A model generated the notes under the pieces. It was not told where the DNA came from and searched no databases. It saw only the letters and a program-made list of their open reading frames with translations. From the NCBI GenBank assembly GCA_002343075.1, contig DDRH01000006.1, positions 37,006-101,005 of the forward strand: a stretch of 64,000 bases of DNA. The letters run 5' to 3'. Shown in pieces: positions 37,547 through 46,522 of the stretch. The translations under genes and the position numbers were made by a program. The DNA is from Phycisphaerales bacterium UBA2421 (GTDB lineage: Bacteria > Planctomycetota > Phycisphaerae > Tepidisphaerales > Tepidisphaeraceae). Within the stretch, counting starts at the first letter, position 1; every line of letters begins with the position of its first letter.

Positions 37547-39271
37547 ATGGCAACAAAATCGTTCATTACAGCGGCACTGATTTCATGGGCCGCATCGTCG
37601 GCCCTGGCACAGTACCCGCAAATCGCTCCAGAGATTCAGGCCGAAGCGAGCGCACGTCGCGCCGCAGCCGACGCGGCCTCCGATGCCGCTTTTGAGGCCG
37701 CGATGCCGAGCATCCGGGAGTGGGCCGCCAAGGGTAAGCCCTACATTCCGGGCGCGGCCAAGCCAGAACATCTCCCTCAAGCGGGCATTCCGGCCTTCCC
37801 AGGCGCCGAAGGCGGCGGGATGTTCAGCTTCGGCGGTCGCGGGGGAAAGGTGTTCGTCGTCACCAATCTCAATGACTCCGGCCCCGGCAGCTTTCGCGAA
37901 GCGTGCGAGGCCGGCGGGCCGCGCATCGTCGTGTTTAATGTCGCCGGCATCATTAAGCTCAAGGAGCGCGTGCGCATTCGTGCGCCGTACATCACCATCG
38001 CTGGCAACACCGCGCCTGGCGACGGCGTATGCATCGCCGGGGGCAATGTATCGCTCGACACCCACGACATCATCATCCGCCATATGCGCTTCCGCAGAGG
38101 TGAGACCTGGGTTGGCGACCGCGACGATTCCATCGGGGGCAATCCCATTGGCAATGTCATGATCGACCACGTCTCAGCAAGCTGGGGCCTGGACGAAAAC
38201 ATGAGCATGTATCGCCATATGTACAAGCCCGAAGATGGAAGCAAAGAACTCAAGCTTCCAACAGTCAATATCACGATTCAGAATTCGATCTTCAGTGAAG
38301 GCCTGAATAAATATCACCACGCCTTCGGCGCGACCATCGGCGGGGTGAACAACGTGTTTGCCCGCAATCTCTTCGCGTGCAACACCGGCCGCAACCCCAG
38401 CATGGGCATGGGCGGCGACTTCAACTTCGTTAACAATGTCGTCTACAATTGGCGGCATCGCACCATGGACGGCGGCGACCAGAGCAGCCGGGTGAATGCA
38501 ATCAACAACTACTACAAGCCCGGCCCAGCCACCGCCGTAGGTGCCCCAATCAGCTATCGGATTATCAAGGGCGAATCGCGCATGCCCAAGGGTTCGACAA
38601 CGCGGGAATATGGCAAGTTTTATGTCACCGGAAACATCATCGAGGGCAACGAAAGAGTCACCAACGATAACTGGGCCGGCGGAGTGCAGTTTGCCGACAG
38701 CGAAGACACGCGCGGGCAAAGCGTGTCAGAGTATGGAAAACGATACCTGGAAGCCTCAAAGGCTTCGGAACCATTTCCCATGTCGCCGGTGACCATCGTC
38801 CCCGCGCAGCAAGCCTACGAGCAGGTGCTGGCCAACTCCGGCGCAACGCTTCCCCGCCGCGATGCGGTTGACGAGCGCGTCGTCAACATGGTGCGATCCG
38901 GCACGATTACAAAGCCCGTCGTCGCGCCGGACATCGTCGAGCAGTTGAGTCAGGTCAAGTACTCCGAAGAGCGCGTGAAGGACCTGGTCGAGCTGATTCA
39001 GCTTGGCATGATCACCGACCCGTCGCAGGTCGGCGGCTACCCGGACTACAAGGGCGAGCCTTACGAAGACAGCGACGGCGACGGCATGACCGATGCATGG
39101 GAACTGACGCACGGCCTGAATCCCAACGATGCATCCGATGCGTCACAAGATTGCAACGGTGATGGCTACACCAACATCGAAAAGTTCATTTACAACCTCG
39201 ATCCAGCCCGGAAGATCGACTGGAGTAACCTGGATAACAACAAGCCGGTTTCGCTGAAAATGGCCGAGTAA
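37547..39271 (+). CDS. Pectate lyase PL1 family with C-terminal Asp-rich repeat
   Basis: 574 aa from ATG 37547, which follows GGAGG by 6 nt. Signal peptide KSFITAALISWAASSALAQ. The PL1 beta-helix starts at PAFPGAEGGGMFSFGGRGG with VFVVTNLNDSGPGSFREACE, and includes TIAGNTAPGDGVCI, DIIIRHMRFRRGE and VMIDHVSASWGLDENMS. The C-terminal ~50 residues (DSDGDGMTDAWELTHGLNPND, CNGDGYTNIEKF) are Ca2+-binding thrombospondin-3/dockerin-like repeats. It should be exported and cut polygalacturonan. It follows DUF3826, with which it probably forms an operon. Confidence 0.92.
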   Translation: MATKSFITAALISWAASSALAQYPQIAPEIQAEASARRAAADAASDAAFEAAMPSIREWAAKGKPYIPGAAKPEHLPQAGIPAFPGAEGGGMFSFGGRGGKVFVVTNLNDSGPGSFREACEAGGPRIVVFNVAGIIKLKERVRIRAPYITIAGNTAPGDGVCIAGGNVSLDTHDIIIRHMRFRRGETWVGDRDDSIGGNPIGNVMIDHVSASWGLDENMSMYRHMYKPEDGSKELKLPTVNITIQNSIFSEGLNKYHHAFGATIGGVNNVFARNLFACNTGRNPSMGMGGDFNFVNNVVYNWRHRTMDGGDQSSRVNAINNYYKPGPATAVGAPISYRIIKGESRMPKGSTTREYGKFYVTGNIIEGNERVTNDNWAGGVQFADSEDTRGQSVSEYGKRYLEASKASEPFPMSPVTIVPAQQAYEQVLANSGATLPRRDAVDERVVNMVRSGTITKPVVAPDIVEQLSQVKYSEERVKDLVELIQLGMITDPSQVGGYPDYKGEPYEDSDGDGMTDAWELTHGLNPNDASDASQDCNGDGYTNIEKFIYNLDPARKIDWSNLDNNKPVSLKMAE

Positions 39272-39276
39272 ACCGA

Positions 39277-39293
39277 TTAACCAGTTTGGTTAA
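39277..39293. promoter_or_regulatory. Inverted repeat TTAACCA-GTT-TGGTTAA
   Basis: Perfect 7-bp arms with a 3-nt centre, 6 bp after the PL1 stop codon. It could be an operator for the downstream candidate RNA or the 39708 gene. The 3-nt-spaced design is like the GTAAT-CAA-ATTAC site at 26378. Confidence 0.4.
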
Positions 39294-39500
39294 GTTTGTT
39301 GCACATTTGGATTGGTGGGCAAACTTTCGGCGCGTTTTGGCGTATGTTCATGCTGAAGACGACCACAAATGGACGCCGCTCAGGCCGATCCGGTCGTTCA
39401 GAGATTGCTTTGGCTGTGGGCTGCTCTCCCGCCGCACGCCGAAGCGTACGATCCTCCTCCGCCAGGCTAGGTGAATCTCCTCCTCCGCATCACCTAGCCC

Positions 39501-39533
39501 AGCACCGGCCCCCTCAGGCCGGTGCTTTTTTTT
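39501..39533 (+). terminator. Rho-independent terminator
   Basis: AGCACCGGCC (39501-39510) pairs perfectly over 10 bp with GGCCGGTGCT (39517-39526) around CCCTCA, followed by a run of eight T (39526-39533). This is one of the strongest terminators in the window. Confidence 0.9.
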
Positions 39534-39707
39534 GTGCTGAGAGTCGATGCTTGCAAGGTCAGGACAATTCCGGGGAGCAAGACTGATACACTTAGTGCCT
39601 GATTGGAAGAACGCCTGCTCCCACTGATCGATGGTTGAGGATTACAACACTTCGCCCTTTTCTGTTCCTTCTTCAACACCCCTCTCACTGATACCGTTTC
39701 AAGTACC
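39534..39707. other. Intergenic sequence, nothing recognised
   Basis: Between the terminator at 39533 and the gene at 39708 I see no supported gene, tRNA or clear promoter. The sequence probably holds the promoter of the 39708 gene. Confidence 0.4.
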
Positions 39708-41729
39708 ATGCTACTCGACCTGAATTCGTTCAAACTCCAACTCGCCCTGCGCGCAGCAATTCATGGCGACTGGGTGACGCTCTCCCTCCAACCAACCGCT
39801 GAGGGAGCAACCTTCTGCCAACGAGGCGTTGCGGGCGCAATCAGCCTTCGCCCGCATGACGGCGTTATCGGATACGCCCTCTCGTTCAAGAGCAGTTTTC
39901 GAACTCGCATCCGGCTGAGTTTTGCGCTCAAAGGTGAGACCGAGTTGTTTCATCTCATCCCCGGCAACATTTTTGGAGATAACAATGCGCCGCATGTGCG
40001 GCCGAACGAGTTTCCGGTGCTCGCCGCCGATCGCGTTGCCGAGCGAAATCGTGCGCCGCTATGGGAGTTTCGGGCCGACCGCGCCTCACATCCGGTGAGC
40101 ATGCTCTGCTGCGCGCGCGGGGCGGTTGGTGTTTCGATTGATCCATACTCGGAATGCGACGAGGGCGATGATGGGTTTATTCGCAATGGCGTCTTCGCTG
40201 CCCTGCCGAATGTCTTCGGCGTTGCGCTGGGCTATGGCAACTCGCCGATGACATTTCATAACAAGACTGTGTTTACCCCCGCGACGGCACACGAGCATCA
40301 TGGCGCAGCGGCCAGTGGCACCATATATGCCTGCGCGGGTGGCCGGCGGGCTGCACACGCGATCATTCGATCGATCCACGGGCAAATGCGCGATGTGCCG
40401 GCGTTTCAGAAGTCGTATAAAGAAGCCTTGGCTGCGCTGGCAGGCGCATTTGCGGAAGTCAACTACTCGCCGGAACTGCGGCAGTACACTAATCGAAAGT
40501 GTGCCGTCCCGACTGATACCGACTTGCAACCCTGGCGGGCGATCGTCGAGATCGGCTGGACCGGCGGGAGCATGCTGGCTTATCCGTTCGCGCTGGCAGA
40601 GCGAATCTTCCCAGATTTCAAGCTCCCCAAGCCGCCGTCGAGAATTTTGGACGAAATCTGCAGCGGGTACAATCCAGAGTCGGGGTTGATTCGCGACACT
40701 TGTGTAAACCGCTTTACAAACGAGATTCCCGTCGGCTGGAACACCTCCGACATCAATGGCTGGTGGTCGGGAGAACGCGTGCCGCTCACACGCGATAACC
40801 ACTGTGCCTACACCAATGCCCATGCGGCATACTACCTGCTGGCAACACTCGCGCAGTCCACAGTTGCCCAGAGTCAACTCGGCGAGGTCAACCGCGATCA
40901 GTTCGGGCAATCCGAAGGCTCGAACTGGGCGCAAACCGCCCTCAACGTGCTGCAGACCGCCGTCGAACTACAGCGGGACGACGGCGCATTTGGCTACATT
41001 TTCAGTGGCAAACAGAAGGAAGTGCTCGACTATGAAGGATTTGCCGGGTGCTGGTTCAGTGCCGCGCTACCCTTGGCATGGAAACGCACCGGCGACGAGA
41101 AGTATCTTCGTGCCGCCGAGCGATCGATTGCGTATTACCACCGATTCGTGCGCGACTTGTTCGCCTGGGGCACGCCGATGGACACCTGCAAGTCGATCGA
41201 CTCCGAGGGAAATCTCGCGTTCATTCGCGCCGCAAGGCTTATGCACGAGATGACCGGCGAGCAGCAGTATCTGGACATGCTTCTGGACGGCGCGCATTAC
41301 GAGTATCTCTGGCGATATGCATTTCGCGCCCGCCCGCAGGCCCCGCCCTTGAAGGGATCGGCCTGGAACAGTTGCGGCGGATCGATCACCAGCGTGTCCA
41401 ACCCGCACATTCATCCAATGAGCGTCGTCGTCACCGCAGACCTCGAGTATCTCGCGCGTAAGACGGGCGACGAGTATCATCAGCAGCGCGCCGATGACGG
41501 CATGGCGTGGCTAATGAACACGCTGGAGACTTATCCCTCTGTGGTGGGTTACGGCAGGTACGGCGTGCTCAGCGAGCGCACTTGCCCGAGCGATGGGCTG
41601 CTTGAAGAACGATTTGCCGACGACCATTGCCCTAGCAGCAGTTGGTGGAGCTACAACGCCTGGGCGGCCGGAAGCGCGATGGAGGCAATCGCCGAACAAA
41701 TCCTGGCGGGCCGCCGCGCGCCTCGTTAG
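39708..41729 (+). CDS. Hypothetical six-hairpin-like protein of the pectin locus
   Basis: 673 aa, no signal peptide. I do not recognise the family. The N-terminal ~230 residues are beta-rich (LALRAAIHGDWVTLSLQPTAEG, RIRLSFALKGETELFHLIPGN, FGVALGYGNSPMTF). The C-terminal ~430 residues are helical and resemble an (alpha/alpha)6 barrel (WSGERVPLTRDNHCAYTNAHAAYYLLATLA, AVELQRDDGAFGYIF, YEGFAGCWFSAALPLAWKRTGDEKYLRAAERSI, GSAWNSCGGSITSVSNPHIHPM, SSSWWSYNAWAAG). This layout is common in lyases and hydrolases of GH88/GH105/PL-like clans. It is likely a cytoplasmic glycosidase or lyase. The start ATG has no clear ribosome site. Confidence 0.6.
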   Translation: MLLDLNSFKLQLALRAAIHGDWVTLSLQPTAEGATFCQRGVAGAISLRPHDGVIGYALSFKSSFRTRIRLSFALKGETELFHLIPGNIFGDNNAPHVRPNEFPVLAADRVAERNRAPLWEFRADRASHPVSMLCCARGAVGVSIDPYSECDEGDDGFIRNGVFAALPNVFGVALGYGNSPMTFHNKTVFTPATAHEHHGAAASGTIYACAGGRRAAHAIIRSIHGQMRDVPAFQKSYKEALAALAGAFAEVNYSPELRQYTNRKCAVPTDTDLQPWRAIVEIGWTGGSMLAYPFALAERIFPDFKLPKPPSRILDEICSGYNPESGLIRDTCVNRFTNEIPVGWNTSDINGWWSGERVPLTRDNHCAYTNAHAAYYLLATLAQSTVAQSQLGEVNRDQFGQSEGSNWAQTALNVLQTAVELQRDDGAFGYIFSGKQKEVLDYEGFAGCWFSAALPLAWKRTGDEKYLRAAERSIAYYHRFVRDLFAWGTPMDTCKSIDSEGNLAFIRAARLMHEMTGEQQYLDMLLDGAHYEYLWRYAFRARPQAPPLKGSAWNSCGGSITSVSNPHIHPMSVVVTADLEYLARKTGDEYHQQRADDGMAWLMNTLETYPSVVGYGRYGVLSERTCPSDGLLEERFADDHCPSSSWWSYNAWAAGSAMEAIAEQILAGRRAPR

Positions 41730-41779
41730 ACGTACAGTTGTCTGCAGGACTTGACTCGCCGGGGGAGTGCAGGTGAGGT

Positions 41780-42310
41780 ATGTGGATGCTCGATACGCTC
41801 AAGACGCTGCTCGCCAATCAGTTTGAAGCCTCTCTCTGCACGCTCCACCTCGCGGTGATGCGATGTCCAGACGCGTGCTGGAATCAGCCGGTGGCAAACT
41901 GGAAGTATTGTCAGGCGGCATTTCATTGCGTTTTCTATGCAGATCTCTATCTCCAGCCGAGCGACAATGTTGAAGCGTTTAAGCAACAGCCGTTTCATGT
42001 CGACCACGCAGGCGTCTTTCGCGATTATGAGGAAATGGAAAATCGTCCGGCGGTACTGCTCTACGAGAAAGCGTTCGTCCTGAGATACATTCAGCACATT
42101 CGCCAGAAAGCGGCGGCAACGATTGCGCAAGAAGCGGCGGACGCGCTCGCTGGGCCGTCGGGCTTTTCGTGGCGAAAGTGCTCACGGGCAGAATTGCACG
42201 TGTACAACATCCGCCACATCCAACACCACGCGGCCCAGTTGAGCCTTCGCCTGCGGCAGGATGCGAACGTCGACGTGCCCTGGGTCAGCCATGCGTGGAA
42301 AGACGCATAA
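41780..42310 (+). CDS. DinB family protein
   Basis: 176 aa, four-helix-bundle type. Metal-binding His candidates are seen in AAFHCVFYAD near residue 48 and in NIRHIQHHAAQLSLRLRQ near residue 150, as in DinB-like proteins. Members often act as metal-dependent thiol transferases, but the function here is unknown. A purine-rich stretch (AGGTGAGGT) precedes the start; ATG 41786 is an alternative. It marks the end of the pectin region. Confidence 0.75.
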   Translation: MWMLDTLKTLLANQFEASLCTLHLAVMRCPDACWNQPVANWKYCQAAFHCVFYADLYLQPSDNVEAFKQQPFHVDHAGVFRDYEEMENRPAVLLYEKAFVLRYIQHIRQKAAATIAQEAADALAGPSGFSWRKCSRAELHVYNIRHIQHHAAQLSLRLRQDANVDVPWVSHAWKDA

Positions 42311-42384
42311 CTCGCGCAAAACGTCGGCCAATCTTGGCCCGCCCCATCGCTGCTAAGCCCTCGCGCCGATGCCTCAACGGGGCA

Positions 42385-42987
42385 TCAATTGCGCGACTTT
42401 CTGTCAAACTGCGAACTCATCAGCCGCTTCATCTTCCCAACAGCCATCGTAAGGGCTTTGTGCACGGTAGCAGCGGAAGCCGTCACCGAGATGGGCCGCT
42501 GTGATGCCGGGCGGACTTCAATCTGACATCGTTTATCGTCATCACCCTTCTTTTGGGCATTGTCGTCGCTGAAATAGACATCAACCCGAGTGACTCGGCC
42601 GGCGAAACGTGCCAATGCAGTACCCACGACTTCTTCCGCATGCGCGGCAAACTCGGCGCTTCCACGCACCGAGTGCGAGGTGCGAACCGCGATGATCGGT
42701 GTAGTGCGCAGGTTTCGCTCGCGCACAGCAGGCGATTTTTTCTTGGTGGCAGGCGGGGTCGAAGCGCGCACTGCAGGTGAAGACGGCCGCGCGGTCGCGG
42801 GGGGAGCGCTCGCGACCGCTGACGCAGCCTGCTGAGAGTCTCGGCGAGCCTGGGCGACGCGCGTCGTGGCCGACGCTCGCCCGGTGCGTCTCCCGCCCAA
42901 CCCGGCTTCGGCAACCCTGGCGGCCTTGGCTGCGCGAGTGGCTTTCACCTGGCCGATAACATTGACGCTCTTCGTGGTTCGTGGCAT
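42385..42987 (-). CDS. HPF/RaiA-like ribosome-associated protein with long Ala-rich N-terminus
   Basis: 200 aa. The last ~100 residues match ribosome hibernation-promoting factors of the S30AE fold (SAEFAAHAEEVVGTALARFAGRVTRVDVYFSDD, QIEVRPASQRPISVTASAATVHKALTMAVGKMKRLM). The first ~95 residues are Ala/Arg/Pro-rich, low complexity and probably disordered, unlike known short or long HPF, whose extra domain is at the C-terminus. AAGGA 7 nt before ATG 42987 supports the start. The basic tail could bind RNA. Likely a ribosome-silencing factor under stress (inference). Confidence 0.7.
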   Translation of the reverse strand: MPRTTKSVNVIGQVKATRAAKAARVAEAGLGGRRTGRASATTRVAQARRDSQQAASAVASAPPATARPSSPAVRASTPPATKKKSPAVRERNLRTTPIIAVRTSHSVRGSAEFAAHAEEVVGTALARFAGRVTRVDVYFSDDNAQKKGDDDKRCQIEVRPASQRPISVTASAATVHKALTMAVGKMKRLMSSQFDRKSRN

Positions 42988-43080
42988 GAAGATTCCTTTC
43001 GAATTGACTCACAATGGATTGTAGCCTGCTGCTACCGACCAAACATTGGCGCTTCGAAAAAACGCCATCTTTCTTACCCG

Positions 43081-44784
43081 TCAGGGTGAACTTGGCTGCG
43101 CACCCGCGCGGGCGGCATTGAAATGCGCCTTGAGCCGGTGCGTCTCGCCCACCGACCATTGTGGCGGCTCGGTCACGGCCACCCATGCATCAATATAGCT
43201 GCTTGAGTGGTAGTTATGACCGTAACCTAGCGGCACATTTGTAGACGTTGCCAAGTCAAAGAAAAGCTGCAAGCTTGTAACGAGCGGATACCACCGAAGG
43301 TACGGTGAAACATCCGGCCCGCGCTCGCCCTGCAGCCAGGCTGGGCTGCGGTAGGGCAGGTCGGGGAAGAAGAAAACCATCGGGTCGCTTGCGTGCTGAA
43401 TGTAGACAAACCGGACGGGACCCCAGCGATCGCCACCAGCGGGAAGCGCATTGCGCAGGGCGGTGAAACGGACAACAGAGCCGTCATGAAAGCGCGGCAA
43501 CCAGATTGGCGAATCGGGGTTACGATCGCGCGTGAGCTGGCTCCACATCCCGCTCAACGACGGCGGCCCGCTGAACACCCCGCCTTGAATCGGATCGCCG
43601 ATGAGCGTGTATAGATCGGTGCACGATTCGGCCCCGAGCGAACCAAGGCTCAGCCCGTGCAGATAGAGCTTCGGCCGACGGTCGCGAGGGAGCGTCTTCC
43701 AATGTTCATAAACTCTTGCAAATAATGCCCTTGCGCTCTCGCGAGATCGCTCCGGATCCACCAGCAACGTCATCCAGCTTGGCAGGTAGGAATAGCCCAT
43801 CGCGACCATCGCGGTGTCGCCCGCATGGAGGTATTCGACCGTGTCGACGGCATTTTCATCAAGCCATCCGGTACCGGTTGGCGTCGCGACGATCAGTATC
43901 GATCGCTCAAACCCCCCGACTCGCTTTAACTCGTCAAATGCCAGCTTCGCGCGGGCATCAACATCTTCCACCGACCGATATCCCGCATAAACGCGAATCG
44001 GTCGCTGCGCACCACGACCGAGAAACCGCGCAATGTCGTCTTGCGTTGGCCCAGCGACGAGAAACTCCCTGCCGCGGCGACCGATGGAGTTCCACTCGAT
44101 GAGCGATTCCCGACTGCCAGTGACAAACGGATCGGTGGGTATTGAGTCGGCGGCGTCCTCCATGCGGTCCAGTTCCAGAAAAACCTTGTCCGCGGCACGC
44201 AACAAGGCTTTGCCGACGATCTTGTTCACCGTGAGTTCGAGCAGCAGCACGACAACCAGCGTACTCAGGACAAAGGCAACCCGCGGCGAAACCACCCTGG
44301 TCATCCGCCGATTGATCCCCCGCCAAACCCATTGAATGCCCCGCCCGACCACCAGCAGCACCCCCGCGGTGACCAGCGCGATCCATCCCACGCTAAACGG
44401 GTATGCGGTCGTCTCAGGCTCCAATTCCATTAACTTGCGGATTGAGTTTTGCCAGTGTGTCGTCTGCCACAGGAACACAACGACAGTTGCGATAGAGGCC
44501 AACGCGATCGAAAGTCGCGCCACCTGCCACCACCGCGCCGCCGGCCACGGAAGCTGAAACAACTCCCATGCGAGCTCGATCAATCGCCCAACCCCGTACC
44601 CCACTGCAAATGCAACCCCGCTCAGCACACCCTGCATCACAAAATTCCGCGGCAGCAGTGAAGGGGTGAGTGAAAGCGCAAAACAGAATGTTCCAGCAAT
44701 CAACCCCGCAGACGAAAATTCTCGCCACCGACGAACAAAAAACGTGGCAACCGATGCCCCCAGGACTTTCCGTGATGAATTCAT
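43081..44784 (-). CDS. Membrane alpha/beta-hydrolase (Abhydrolase_9 type)
   Basis: 567 aa. The N-terminal half has four to five membrane segments (AGLIAGTFCFALSLTPSLLP, SGVAFAVGYGVGRLIELAWEL, ALASIATVVVFLW, WIALVTAGVLLVVG, VAFVLSTLVVVLLLELTV). The C-terminal half is an alpha/beta hydrolase with the nucleophile Ser in HGLSLGSLGAE near residue 370, within the PF15420/PF10081-type arrangement. The start is ATG 44784; the frame runs on to 44880 only because it reads through the tRNA-Ser gene. Substrate unknown, probably an ester or lipid. Confidence 0.8.
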   Translation of the reverse strand: MNSSRKVLGASVATFFVRRWREFSSAGLIAGTFCFALSLTPSLLPRNFVMQGVLSGVAFAVGYGVGRLIELAWELFQLPWPAARWWQVARLSIALASIATVVVFLWQTTHWQNSIRKLMELEPETTAYPFSVGWIALVTAGVLLVVGRGIQWVWRGINRRMTRVVSPRVAFVLSTLVVVLLLELTVNKIVGKALLRAADKVFLELDRMEDAADSIPTDPFVTGSRESLIEWNSIGRRGREFLVAGPTQDDIARFLGRGAQRPIRVYAGYRSVEDVDARAKLAFDELKRVGGFERSILIVATPTGTGWLDENAVDTVEYLHAGDTAMVAMGYSYLPSWMTLLVDPERSRESARALFARVYEHWKTLPRDRRPKLYLHGLSLGSLGAESCTDLYTLIGDPIQGGVFSGPPSLSGMWSQLTRDRNPDSPIWLPRFHDGSVVRFTALRNALPAGGDRWGPVRFVYIQHASDPMVFFFPDLPYRSPAWLQGERGPDVSPYLRWYPLVTSLQLFFDLATSTNVPLGYGHNYHSSSYIDAWVAVTEPPQWSVGETHRLKAHFNAARAGAQPSSP

Positions 44785-44831
44785 GGAATGGGAAAACCAG
44801 CGCGGGTGAAAGTTACGACGACTGCAACAAG

Positions 44832-44918
44832 CGGAGAGGAAGGGATTCGAACCCTTGTTACGGTTTCCCGTAAACAGCATTTCCAGTGCTGCACCTTCAG
44901 CCGCTCGGTCACCTCTCC
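44832..44918 (-). tRNA. tRNA-Ser(GGA)
   Basis: Acceptor GGAGAGG (44918-44912) pairs with CCTCTCC (44839-44833); discriminator G at 44832; no encoded CCA. The anticodon loop reads CTGGAAA between CAGCA and TGCTG, giving anticodon GGA. A long variable arm and GGTTCGAATCC T-loop are present. It is 87 nt, the class II size of tRNA-Ser, and reads UCC/UCU. Confidence 0.95.
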
Positions 44919-44957
44919 AAACGGGACGGACATGATACTCAAAATGACCGCACGCAG

Positions 44958-45386
44958 CTATGGGTGTTCACCGCGGGGGAGGTCGGCGGCATTGAGTGCC
45001 CAGGGGTGGAGGTCGTACTCGAAAATTCTGTCTTGCGTGGCCGGGTCGGCATCCATGTAGGCGCGGGCCTGATCGATGTTTTCGGCGCGGTAGACCAGCA
45101 GGCCGCCAGTGCCGTCGGTGAAGGGGCCGCCAAAGAGCAGCCTGCCCTCTGCTCGCATCGTTCTGGTGTACTCGAAGTGCCGCCTCATATCGTTGGCGCG
45201 CCCTGCGGCGCGGTTGGCCAGCCAGGCGGGGCCGGGGCGGACGATGGCGGCGTAGACGGTGACGCGCCGCACCGGAGCGGGCTGGGTCGCAGCGGCGGCG
45301 GAGGGTTGTGTGGTCGAATCGGCGCGAAGCGCCACGACAAAGATCGAAACGACCCCGAGGGCGACAATCACCAGAAGAAATCGCAT
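44958..45386 (-). CDS. YciI-like small exported protein
   Basis: 142 aa. An N-terminal hydrophobic segment (RFLLVIVALGVVSIFVVALRA) is followed by a YCII-related dimeric alpha-beta domain (VTVYAAIVRPGPAWLANRAAG, HFEYTRTMRAEGRLLFGGPFTDGTGGLLVYRAENIDQARAYMDADP). GGAG upstream fits ATG 45386. Function unknown; the domain is seen in small enzymes and binding proteins. Exported YciI forms are unusual. Confidence 0.7.
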   Translation of the reverse strand: MRFLLVIVALGVVSIFVVALRADSTTQPSAAAATQPAPVRRVTVYAAIVRPGPAWLANRAAGRANDMRRHFEYTRTMRAEGRLLFGGPFTDGTGGLLVYRAENIDQARAYMDADPATQDRIFEYDLHPWALNAADLPRGEHP

Positions 45387-45517
45387 GTCCGGCTGCTCCT
45401 TATGACCGCGTTGGTGCGCGGAAACCTCGCATCACGCTGGCGGAGCATGTTATCGCGCCATTCCGCTTGACGAAATCAGGCGTCTATGAAGGTGACACCC
45501 GGTTGAGTGCTCGTAGA

Positions 45518-46522
45518 ATGCGCGGCGTGGCAGAGCATGATCGAGAACCAAATCAACTGTTGACGCCCCCGGGCGCGGTCGATCATGCCATCACCGACAT
45601 GACCGTCACCTTCGCCGCCGACGTCACGCTCGCGGCACTGCAGGCACAGCTTGCACCACATGCGCAATGGCTGCCGGTGGACGGCGCGATTCACACCCGA
45701 CCGACAGAATCCTGGGCCGCGGAAGATCATCCGTCTCTGGGCGAACTGGTGCTGCGCAACAGCACCGGCCCGCTGCGCCTGGGGTTTGGCGCGTGGCGAG
45801 ATGTGTTACTTGGGGCACAGTTTGTCAATGGCCGCGGGGAACTGATCTCCGTCGGCGGGCGCGTGTTGAAGAATGTGGCGGGTTACGATGTCACCAAGCT
45901 GCTGGTCGGGAGTCACGGCATCTTTGGTTCGGTGGTGAGCCTCACCGCCCGCACCTGGAGACGCCCCGCCGGGGCGCTGCACGTGGAAATCGATCCCCGG
46001 CAGGTGGAGATGACGCAGTTGATCGCGTCGCCGTTGCGTCCGCAGTGGGCAGTACAGTTCGGCGAAGATTCAATGATGATGGGCTACCTCGGTGATGAAG
46101 CGGCGCTCGAATACTACGAATCGCGACTGCCGGCGCTCAACGCGCAGCGCGTCCGCCGTCGGACGGTGGATGACGACGCCGAGCAGCGGCATCGGCTGTG
46201 GCCCATCTGCATGGCGCGGGCGCGCGTTTTTCTTCCACCCGACCGGCTGGACGGCTTTGTTGCGCGTCCCCCATTCTGGCCATACACGGCCGATCGGGCG
46301 TTCGGTGTCGTCATCTCCGGTGCCAACAGCGAAGTAAATGCCGACAGAGTCATGCAGGCTGCGCAAACTGCCGGCGCGACCGCGGCGATCTATTCTGCCG
46401 ATGGCATGCTCGCACGAACAAGCCTCGATCCGGTTGCGTATCAACTGCTTCAAAGGCTCAAGCGGGCGTTTGATCCGGATGACTCGCTGCCGGCGCTTCC
46501 CACGAACGAATATTCCGCATGA
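45518..46522 (+). CDS. glcE: FAD-binding protein, glycolate oxidase subunit GlcE-like
   Basis: 334 aa, GlcE length. FAD_binding_4 motifs PVDGAIHTRPTESWAA, NSTGPLRLGFGAWRDVLLGAQFVNGRGELISVGGRVLKNVAGYDVTKLLVGSHGIFGSV match GlcE/GlcD. It overlaps the iron-sulfur subunit gene by 4 bp. GlcDEF oxidises glycolate to glyoxylate; the catalytic GlcD is not visible in this window, which is odd and suggests it is encoded elsewhere. ATG 45518 is chosen; upstream residues look non-coding. Confidence 0.85.
   Translation: MRGVAEHDREPNQLLTPPGAVDHAITDMTVTFAADVTLAALQAQLAPHAQWLPVDGAIHTRPTESWAAEDHPSLGELVLRNSTGPLRLGFGAWRDVLLGAQFVNGRGELISVGGRVLKNVAGYDVTKLLVGSHGIFGSVVSLTARTWRRPAGALHVEIDPRQVEMTQLIASPLRPQWAVQFGEDSMMMGYLGDEAALEYYESRLPALNAQRVRRRTVDDDAEQRHRLWPICMARARVFLPPDRLDGFVARPPFWPYTADRAFGVVISGANSEVNADRVMQAAQTAGATAAIYSADGMLARTSLDPVAYQLLQRLKRAFDPDDSLPALPTNEYSA

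Larger units (their letters stand above)
39272..39533 (+). ncRNA. Candidate small RNA with C-rich loops and terminator (or 3' UTR of the PL1 gene)
   Basis: No protein is supported in this gap. GGCTAGGTGA (39465-39474) pairs perfectly with TCACCTAGCC (39490-39499) around a 15-nt loop containing CCTCCTCCGC. The same 10-mer is found unpaired at 39453-39462. A strong terminator follows at 39501-39533. CCUCC-rich loops can pair with GGAGG ribosome sites, as in several bacterial sRNAs. The 5' end is unknown; it may be processed from the PL1 transcript. Confidence 0.45.

Noticed and set aside
44785..44880. N-terminal extension of the membrane hydrolase reading through the tRNA-Ser gene
   Set aside because: The residues NRNKGSNPFLSACC are the tRNA sequence read in frame; ATG 44784 is a better start.
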